Shown here in pieces: positions 30,307 through 36,295 of a stretch of 36,295 nt of DNA (position 1 is its first letter; each line of letters begins with the position of its first letter). Source of the stretch: a virus; the IMG/VR virus record IMGVR_UViG_3300022701_000064, positions 1 to 36,295 of that record, one strand, 5' to 3'. The notes below the pieces were generated by a model. The model did not search any database and was not told the origin of the DNA. It worked only from the letters and a program-made list of their open reading frames with translations. The translations under genes and the position numbers were made by a program.

Positions 30307-30501
30307 ATGATGGCTAAGAAAAAACAAAACATATTACCTGAGGAGATTGCTGATGATTTCACGGTGGATCCAAAAGCTCCGGTGAGGTTTGCTCATCGGA
30401 GATATGGAGAGTATGATCTGAGAAAGATCACCCGGAATGCAGCTGATTTCCTGGCCAGTAAAAAAATCTATTTAAGTAGGGTGAACAAAAAGGATGATTG
30501 A
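30307..30501 (+). CDS. Small hypothetical protein after the tail tube gene
   Basis: A 64-residue basic protein (MMAKKKQNILPEEIADDFTV) with no recognised family. It starts three bases after the tail-tube stop and ends the operon before the terminator at 30542. A small assembly partner is possible from position. Confidence 0.7.
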   Translation: MMAKKKQNILPEEIADDFTVDPKAPVRFAHRRYGEYDLRKITRNAADFLASKKIYLSRVNKKDD

Positions 30502-30541
30502 TTCAGGCGGTAGGTAATTTTTTTCATGTTTTCTAGTTGAC

Positions 30542-30570
30542 AAGCTCCGGAGCTCTCCGGAGCTTTTTTA
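30542..30570 (+). terminator. Rho-independent terminator after head-tail operon
   Basis: AAGCTCCGGA (30542-30551) and TCCGGAGCTT (30556-30565) form a perfect 10-bp stem around the loop GCTC, followed by a T-run to 30569. It lies 41 bases after the last stop of the head-tail block and before the terminase block. Confidence 0.88.
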
Positions 30571-30572
30571 TG

Positions 30573-30578
30573 GTCCTA
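30573..30578 (+). promoter_or_regulatory. GTCCTA element upstream of the terminase block
   Basis: It reads ATGGTCCTATG, directly after the terminator T-run and 55 bases before the first ATG. Downstream GCGACT occurs twice (30585-30590 and 30610-30615). A packaging-site function is also conceivable here. Confidence 0.45.
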
Positions 30579-30627
30579 TGTTTGGCGACTTATAAGGGGT
30601 AATTTTTTAGCGACTAATATAAAAATC

Positions 30628-31266
30628 ATGCTCATTGATGTTGATCAGATATTAAAAGAGGCCAGGGAGGGAGAGAAAAATCCTGAGGATCCTGAGGTGA
30701 TCCAGGAGAGCCAGGTTGAATATATTGAGGCCGGCCAGATCAGGGCACCATCCATCCCGGATCCGGATCCTCCGGCCATCCAGGATCCCGGCCGGCAGGA
30801 TGAGAGATCCAGGCCAATCAAAGGAGATCTCCTGGCTGATCTTGCCATGGAGATGAAAAATCTGAGGATTGCCAGGGCCAGGCTCTCCAATAAATATCCG
30901 GAGATGGTCCGCAATGGTGCCTCAGCTCTGGATCTTATCTCAAATTATAAAGAGATTGAGAGCTATACCGAACAAATGAAAGAGGTATATTCCAGGAGGA
31001 GATTTATTGAAAGATATGGCAGGCTCCCTGATCCGGAGCCCAGGCAAGTGGATCCGGTGGAAAGCAATGATCTGATCAGGCTGAAAAAATACCGGAGATC
31101 CCTCAATGATAAGAAATGTAAGCTCAAAAGGAAGCTCCAGCCAAGTGCCAAAACTCCCAAAAATCCCTCCAGGATAACGGAGTGGGCTCTGGAGCTGGAC
31201 CAGGTTGAAGCAGAGCAAAAAAGAGTAATTGAAAAAATCAATCAGATAAAGGATAAATATGAGTGA
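30628..31266 (+). CDS. Hypothetical protein upstream of small terminase
   Basis: A 212-residue protein. The first 70 residues are acidic and proline-rich (IPDPDPPAIQDPGRQDERSR), and the rest is charged and helical with basic stretches (KKCKLKRKLQPSAKTPK). It overlaps the small-terminase start by eight bases. A packaging accessory role is possible. Confidence 0.72.
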   Translation: MLIDVDQILKEAREGEKNPEDPEVIQESQVEYIEAGQIRAPSIPDPDPPAIQDPGRQDERSRPIKGDLLADLAMEMKNLRIARARLSNKYPEMVRNGASALDLISNYKEIESYTEQMKEVYSRRRFIERYGRLPDPEPRQVDPVESNDLIRLKKYRRSLNDKKCKLKRKLQPSAKTPKNPSRITEWALELDQVEAEQKRVIEKINQIKDKYE

Positions 31267-31852
31267 AAATTTAATCATCCGGGATAAATCCCATTTGCCC
31301 AGGGAGGCAAAAAAAAAGCTGGATACCTCCTTTGATCGGATCTGGAAATTTTATTTTAAAAATAATGTGAGGATTGAACTCACCAAAAAGGAGGAGCAGC
31401 TCCGGGAGAGATGGGAGCATGTTTGGTCCTTATTAGGAAAAATTTTAACCACTCGCCAGGTAATTAAAAAACACTCTTTCAAATATAGTATTGATCTGAG
31501 CACTGCATATGAGGATATGCATAATGCAAAAAAATTATTTGGGGATTCCCAGGATCAAATGAAGAAAGCACAGAGGGCCATTGTGAGTGTGTGGCTGGAG
31601 AAAGCCATCAAAAAAGCATATAAAGCGGATGAATGGAAATCCATGGAAAAACTGATCCTCAGGTACACCCGGATCAATGGCCTGGATCTCAATGAGGGGG
31701 ATGGTATTGCTGATCTGATCAAAAAAATGAAGCCTCATACCATTATAATTACAGGGGATCCCAGATCATTAAAACAGGAGGCTGATGAGCTGATGGAGGG
31801 AGTGGAACAGGATCAGGATATTGGTTTTGAATTCATGGATCAGGATGATTGA
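31259..31852 (+). CDS. Putative terminase small subunit
   Basis: A 197-residue helical, basic protein directly before the large terminase, overlapping both neighbours. The segment TTRQVIKKHSFKYSIDLSTA looks like a helix-turn-helix that would recognise packaging-site DNA, and the C-terminus is acidic (EQDQDIGFEFMDQDD). Position next to the large subunit supports the assignment. Confidence 0.72.
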   Translation: MSENLIIRDKSHLPREAKKKLDTSFDRIWKFYFKNNVRIELTKKEEQLRERWEHVWSLLGKILTTRQVIKKHSFKYSIDLSTAYEDMHNAKKLFGDSQDQMKKAQRAIVSVWLEKAIKKAYKADEWKSMEKLILRYTRINGLDLNEGDGIADLIKKMKPHTIIITGDPRSLKQEADELMEGVEQDQDIGFEFMDQDD

Positions 31853-33323
31853 GCCGGTAAAAAAGAATTTTTATCTCAATCCCATTGCCAGGCTTTTTTT
31901 ATTGGCCAAACAATCAATAAAGGTTTTGATTGCCGGCCGGGGATTCAGCAAATCATTCACCAATGGGATCTCCATTCTGGTAAAAGTGGAACTCCTGCCA
32001 AAGAGCCGTGGATTGTTCCTGGGCCTCACTTATACTCAGATACTCACAAACACTCTCCTGCCTATCAAATCAGCCTGGGAATGGTTTGGATATTATGAGG
32101 GGATCCATTACGTGGTGGGGAAAAAGCCTCCGGAATGGTTTGATAAACCATACCAGAAACCGGAGAAATATGAGAATGTGATCACTTTCTGGAATGGCAC
32201 CACAATCATCATGGGATCTTTTGACCGGCCTCAGCTGATCCGGGGAGGCTCAAATGATTGGGTAATTGTGGATGAAGCTCTCCTCATCAAAAAGGATGTT
32301 TATGATCAGGTTGTGATCCCTACATTGAGAGGCTCTCACACGGTATTGAAAGACCGGCCAGGCCATCTCACTGAACAGTTTACAAGTACAATGCCATATG
32401 GATCCATAGGCCAATGGCTCCTGGAATTTGAGGAGAAAGCAAAGATCCGGGATAATGATGTATTTTTTATAACAGGAACCAGCTGGCACAATCGTGTGAT
32501 CCTGGGAGATAAGGTTCTGAACAGATGGAGGAGGACCATGCCAGCCCTGATCTACCAGGTGGAAGTGATGAGCAAAAGAATGATGAGGGCCGGGAATCTG
32601 TTTTATCCATCCCTCAGGGATCATCACTGGTATGAGGATTCCTTTGATTATGATTGGATTGATTCTCTGGGATTAGATATTGATGATAACAAAAGGGATT
32701 CCAGGTGGGATAAAGATTGTGATCCCTCCCTCCCATTACATATCAGCCATGATTGGGGAGCATTCAATGGGATTACCGTGGATCAGTATCATCAGGGATC
32801 CAATGAGGTAAGATTCATTAATGTGATGTATGTTCAGCATCCTGAGATCCTGGATGATCTGGCTGGTAAGTTTTGCAAATATTATCAGCATCATAAAAAG
32901 AAAACAGTATATCAGTGGGGAGATAAGTCAGGAGCTAAAAAGGAGGCTAATGCAAAGCTCTCATACTTCCAGCAATTTGCTAACATCCTGCAGAAAAATG
33001 GATGGAGGGTGATCCGGAAAAAGATTGGGGATGTATCTCACCTGGCCAGGCATAAATTTATCAGTGACCTGCATAAAGAGAGGGATTCCAGGATGCCCAG
33101 GATCAGGCATAATGCAAACAATTGCAAGGATCTCAGGATTGCCCTGGAGCTGGCCGGGATGAGGGGCGATAAAAAGGATAAGAGATCTGAGCTCAATCCA
33201 TCCATTAAACAGCAACATGCAACTCACCTCACTGATGCCTATGATTATAGATTATTCCATGGATTCCATGGTGTGAGCCTGGATACTCCAGATCCCAGCG
33301 GTGTATCCTTTGGAGGCCGGTGA
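31845..33323 (+). CDS. Terminase large subunit (ATPase and nuclease)
   Basis: A 492-residue enzyme starting at ATG 31845 inside an ATGATTGA overlap with the previous gene; the upstream in-frame ATG at 31821 adds eight unlikely residues. It contains the ATPase Walker A-like GRGFSKS (about residues 31-37) and Walker B WVIVDEA (about 139-145), then the RNase H-like nuclease with acidic residues in ISHDWG, GDKSG and HLTDAYDY. It pumps DNA into the prohead and cuts it at the end of packaging. Confidence 0.93.
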   Translation: MIEPVKKNFYLNPIARLFLLAKQSIKVLIAGRGFSKSFTNGISILVKVELLPKSRGLFLGLTYTQILTNTLLPIKSAWEWFGYYEGIHYVVGKKPPEWFDKPYQKPEKYENVITFWNGTTIIMGSFDRPQLIRGGSNDWVIVDEALLIKKDVYDQVVIPTLRGSHTVLKDRPGHLTEQFTSTMPYGSIGQWLLEFEEKAKIRDNDVFFITGTSWHNRVILGDKVLNRWRRTMPALIYQVEVMSKRMMRAGNLFYPSLRDHHWYEDSFDYDWIDSLGLDIDDNKRDSRWDKDCDPSLPLHISHDWGAFNGITVDQYHQGSNEVRFINVMYVQHPEILDDLAGKFCKYYQHHKKKTVYQWGDKSGAKKEANAKLSYFQQFANILQKNGWRVIRKKIGDVSHLARHKFISDLHKERDSRMPRIRHNANNCKDLRIALELAGMRGDKKDKRSELNPSIKQQHATHLTDAYDYRLFHGFHGVSLDTPDPSGVSFGGR

Positions 33324-33533
33324 TTCATATATCCCTCAATTAATCGCAAATAATCGCCAAAATGATAAAGCGGTCGGGAGTACGGAGTGACCAAAACCCT
33401 TTTATTTCAACATTCAGAGTGGTTAAAGATTTGGAGCTCATAAAATTGTTTATACCTTTTTCCAATCAGAGAAAGCCTTTTAAACGTCCTATTTTCACCG
33501 GTCCGGATCACTTAAAATTGTAAGGTGAAAAAA
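33324..33533. other. Leader gap with GTCCTA between terminase and portal blocks
   Basis: About 200 bases without a supported gene. It contains AATCGC twice (33342 and 33351), a CpG-rich patch with GGTC and GACC arms at 33372-33392, and GTCCTA at 33486-33491. It probably holds the promoter of the portal block. Confidence 0.5.
33486..33491 (+). promoter_or_regulatory. GTCCTA element upstream of the portal block
   Basis: It reads AAACGTCCTATTTTCACCGG, 48 bases before the chosen ATG at 33534 and 39 before an in-frame GTG at 33525, a distance like that in the 5928 and 21158 operons. Confidence 0.5.
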
Positions 33534-33860
33534 ATGAGGATTGATATTGGAACGGTCCTGAATAAATTTGATGATCTGGTGGATGAGGCTCAAAATAAAA
33601 CCAGAACATATGGAATCCGGTTCTTCACAGCTGATGGCAGGATCCGGGAGATCAGCAATGCCAGGAAAAATGTCAAGATTCCAGGCAGATCCAGAACAGG
33701 ATCAAACAACCTGAGGAGCCGTTCCATGTTCAATCTCAAATTCAATGGAGTTATGCTCCTATTTGATGAAGATTCCCAAAATTACAGGAGTGTGAAAGTG
33801 GCTCAAATGTTTCAATTCAGGGATCCTAAATCAAAAATCTGGCTGGATATATTTCACTAA
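33534..33860 (+). CDS. Hypothetical protein upstream of portal
   Basis: A 108-residue basic protein (MRIDIGTVLNKFDDLVDEAQ); GTG at 33525 would add three residues. The middle is strongly basic (GRSRTGSNNLRSRSMFNLK). No family is recognised. The portal start overlaps its stop through TAATG, so both are translated together. Confidence 0.72.
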   Translation: MRIDIGTVLNKFDDLVDEAQNKTRTYGIRFFTADGRIREISNARKNVKIPGRSRTGSNNLRSRSMFNLKFNGVMLLFDEDSQNYRSVKVAQMFQFRDPKSKIWLDIFH

Positions 33861-35200
33861 TGATGGATATAAATCAACAAATAAAAGAAATCAAAGCTGG
33901 CATATCATGGGGGGCAAAGAGTGGCTCCATCATTGAGATCACAAAGGCTGATATTGAGCCTGATGCCGTTTCCAATGTTTCAAATTATAAATCCAAGCCC
34001 TGGGCCTATTGGGGAGCTGAGAATGACCGGCCACAAAAGATTGTGGATGAAAATATGCAGGATGGCACCTCGGCCGGTGCCATCAGATTCAAGATCCTGG
34101 CTCATTACGGTGCTGGGCCATATTTTTACCGGAGGAGGGTGGAGAATGATCGGGAGATCATCACACCGGTGGCCATGGAGGATCTGGATCAGGAGATTCA
34201 GAATTTCTGGTTTGAAAATGATATCCAGAATTTTATCCAGGCAATTATCACTGATTTTGAGTGGTGGAATATGTATCATGTTCAGTACATTCCCAATGAG
34301 CCCAGGAATAAAATCATCCGGGTGAAGCATCAGAGAACCATTGATCTGAGGGCTGAGATCCGGGATCAAAAGGATGGAGAAATAAAATACTATTTCCTTT
34401 CAAGATATTGGCCGGATCCGAAAAGTGGGCAATTTACCAGGATCCCTGCATTCAATAAAATGGATCCTTTTGGCCAGCCAAACGCCATATACCAGCACAG
34501 ATTGATCTCAGTGGATAAAGATTATTATATCACTCCTCAATGGCAATCAAATTTAAAGTGGCTGGCCGTGGCAAAAAAGATCCCGGAGTGGATCAATTCA
34601 AATATTGATAATTCTCTGAATATTAAATATCACATTGAGATCCCGGAGAGTTATTTCATGAATCTGTATCCAAGAGAACACTATGAAAGTGATGAGGCAT
34701 GGAAAAAAGCAGTGAAAGAGGCTGAGGAAAATCTCAAAAAACAGATTGATGATTTCCTGGCAGGGTCCAAAAATGTAGGCAAAACATTTTATACCAAATT
34801 TGCCCTGGATGAAACCGGAAATATCCTGCCAGGATGGAAAATCACTCCAATTACAAATGATTTAAAGGATGAGGCATGGCTCAATGCATATGGCACCGGA
34901 GCTGCAGCCATTGCAACTGCCCACGGAGTACCTCCATCACTGCAGGGTTTGATCCTGTCCAATGGATTGGGCACAGGCTCTGCCAGTGATGTGAGGGAGC
35001 AGTTCAATTATTACCTGCAGCTCAATACGGTTATACCCAGACAAACATCCCTGGAGTGGTGGGAATTTATAAAGAGGTTTAATAAATGGGATCCCAGGCT
35101 GCACCTGGGATATAAAAACATTGTGCTCCAGAGCATTGATCAGAGTAAAAAGGGATATCAAACCCAGAGTGAACAAAATCCAACGTCAAACAATCAATAA
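33860..35200 (+). CDS. Portal protein
   Basis: A 446-residue protein with the layout of a phage portal: a helical start, the segment SYKP-like NYKSKPWAYWGAENDRPQ, a long helical middle (IIRVKHQRTIDLRAEIRDQK), and the C-terminal pattern GAAAIATAHGVPPSLQGL typical of Bacteroidota portals. It follows the large terminase block and precedes the DUF6712-type connector. It forms the ring at the capsid vertex through which DNA enters. Confidence 0.85.
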   Translation: MMDINQQIKEIKAGISWGAKSGSIIEITKADIEPDAVSNVSNYKSKPWAYWGAENDRPQKIVDENMQDGTSAGAIRFKILAHYGAGPYFYRRRVENDREIITPVAMEDLDQEIQNFWFENDIQNFIQAIITDFEWWNMYHVQYIPNEPRNKIIRVKHQRTIDLRAEIRDQKDGEIKYYFLSRYWPDPKSGQFTRIPAFNKMDPFGQPNAIYQHRLISVDKDYYITPQWQSNLKWLAVAKKIPEWINSNIDNSLNIKYHIEIPESYFMNLYPREHYESDEAWKKAVKEAEENLKKQIDDFLAGSKNVGKTFYTKFALDETGNILPGWKITPITNDLKDEAWLNAYGTGAAAIATAHGVPPSLQGLILSNGLGTGSASDVREQFNYYLQLNTVIPRQTSLEWWEFIKRFNKWDPRLHLGYKNIVLQSIDQSKKGYQTQSEQNPTSNNQ

Positions 35201-36210
35201 TGGCTCTATTTATAACAACATCGGAATTTAAGAAATATAAGGCGATTGATGCCAATACCAATTTTAATACACTTTTACCATTCATTGAGAGTGCTGAGCA
35301 GGATTTCATAAAACCATTATTGGGCTCCACTTTATATGATTTACTCCTCTCCGGTTATACCTCAGGAGGTGGAACTCCTGCAGATCTGGATCTCCTGGCT
35401 CTCCTGCCCTATGTTCAGAGGCCATTGGCATTATATGCCTTTTATCATGGATTCACTGATCTGATGGCCAGTGTGGGAGATGCAGGGATCCAGGTGCAAA
35501 GGGGTAATAATACGGAGCCGGCACCTAAATGGATGCATGATAAATTATCCTCCAAGGCTCTCCGGGATGCTGATAAACATGCTGATAATTTACTGGCATT
35601 TCTGGAGGCCAACAAGGCAATAACAGCATACGCAGGCTGGGCAAACAGTCCATCAAATACAATTGCTCAGGGAATGATTTTGCACTCTGCCAGCGTGGCC
35701 AGTAATCACATTGATATCCAGGAGAGCCGGAGGATCTTTCTAAAAATGAAACGGTTTATAAGAGCGGTGGAGGATAAAGAGATCAGGAAATTGATCTGCC
35801 AGGATCAATATGATCTGATTGTGAGCCATATCAAATCAGCATCTCTCACATCCCAGGAGGAAACTCTCCTCTCCTATTTACGGCCAATCATTGCAAAGGA
35901 GGCTCTCTGGCTTTTAATTCCTACCCTGTCCATCACAATTGATCCTGAGGGTTTGTTTATGTTCAGCACAGTGGATCCCACCGTGAAAAAAGAGCTGGCC
36001 TCAGCTGAGATGGTTAAAAATTACCGGGAATCACTGAGGACCGGGATCACAGGATTCCTGGCTGATATCGAAAATGCAAAGGAATTTATAATAAACAACA
36101 TTGATGATTATCCGGAGATTAAAGATTCATCATGTTACACCTCCAGGTCGGATCCAGGGCCATTGCATACCGTGGACAATTATCAGGACCGGAGCCATTT
36201 TTCAGTATAA
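35200..36210 (+). CDS. DUF6712-type protein, probable head-tail connector, with internal duplication
   Basis: A 336-residue helical protein that opens with MALFITTSEFKKYKAID, the start of DUF6712 proteins found after portals in Bacteroidota phages. Two similar halves can be seen: FIESAEQDFIKPLLGSTLYD...YVQRPLALYAFYHG, and FIRAVEDKEIRKLICQDQYD...YLRPIIAKEALWLLIP. The gene continues to 36210 and so overlaps the terminal repeat; the next gene starts at 36212 and again at 16. A connector role is inferred from position and helical fold. Confidence 0.85.
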   Translation: MALFITTSEFKKYKAIDANTNFNTLLPFIESAEQDFIKPLLGSTLYDLLLSGYTSGGGTPADLDLLALLPYVQRPLALYAFYHGFTDLMASVGDAGIQVQRGNNTEPAPKWMHDKLSSKALRDADKHADNLLAFLEANKAITAYAGWANSPSNTIAQGMILHSASVASNHIDIQESRRIFLKMKRFIRAVEDKEIRKLICQDQYDLIVSHIKSASLTSQEETLLSYLRPIIAKEALWLLIPTLSITIDPEGLFMFSTVDPTVKKELASAEMVKNYRESLRTGITGFLADIENAKEFIINNIDDYPEIKDSSCYTSRSDPGPLHTVDNYQDRSHFSV

Positions 36211-36295
36211 TATGAAAACATTTGAAATAAAAGATCTATTTTATACCTCCTGGGATGAGCTCAATGCTGATCAGGCTGCATTGGTTATATTTTTT
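36197..36295. repeat. Terminal direct repeat, right copy
   Basis: Identical to 1-99. It contains the last 14 bases of the DUF6712-type gene and the first 84 bases of the gene that starts at 16. Only one copy should be counted, giving a 36,196-base unit. Confidence 0.97.

Noticed and set aside
29740-30501. Programmed frameshift for tail assembly chaperones after the tail tube
   Set aside because: The 64-residue gene ends in a normal stop just before a terminator and no overlapping second frame or slippery sequence is seen.

Overview
The window is a complete, circularly closed genome of a temperate tailed phage, 36,196 unique bases long, whose host is most likely a member of the Bacteroidota. 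The last 99 bases (36197-36295) are identical to the first 99, and the gene that begins at 16 begins again at 36212. This is a circular or terminally redundant molecule cut open at an arbitrary point. The host assignment rests on A-rich start regions with few Shine-Dalgarno sequences, SprB-type repeats in a tail protein, a DUF4468-type secreted protein, a DUF6712-type connector, and the capsid and terminase types. GC is near 40% by eye. The long tape-measure protein, tail-tube protein and lack of any sheath suggest a siphovirus.

Layout, following the circle. 26781-30501 is a head block: S49 protease with fused scaffold, major capsid, a small protein, tail tube and a small protein. 30628-33323 holds an unknown gene, small terminase and large terminase. 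33534-36210 continues through position 1 to 5327 with portal, connector, neck/tail-completion candidates and two large tail or baseplate proteins. A secreted DUF4468-type protein (5329-5829) lies on the minus strand. 5928-8845 carries a minor tail protein, the tape measure and a DUF6527-like protein. 9002-11028 is the lysogeny region: integrase and repressor on the minus strand, then the divergent early promoter. 11029-20011 is the early block: Cro-like protein, many small genes, a membrane protein and two lipoproteins, a primase-helicase and further small genes. 20012-20544 is non-coding and holds twelve copies of GTTACA/TGTAAC. 20545-20973 is an unknown 142-residue protein placed where a late regulator would be expected. 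21158-26211 is a late block with a second tube-like protein, receptor-binding and lectin proteins, a lipoprotein, and a lysis cassette (membrane proteins, holin-like protein, M15 endolysin, membrane-anchored protein).

How it works together. The repressor/Cro region sets lysogeny or lysis. The primase-helicase and the GTTACA array probably serve replication. The hexamer GTCCTA, built on a trinucleotide (GTC) that is otherwise strongly depleted, occurs in front of every late block. I found it six times, always intergenic and always in the direction of transcription. This is the best candidate here for an undescribed system: a phage-wide late promoter element, with the 20545 gene product as a possible activator. 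Other notable points are a carbohydrate-binding-like domain inserted in the major capsid protein, a paralogous pair of tube proteins, a nested scaffold start, a tRNA-like structured RNA without a D arm near 12.9 kb, and a strong genome-wide excess of GATC with depletion of GAC/GTC.
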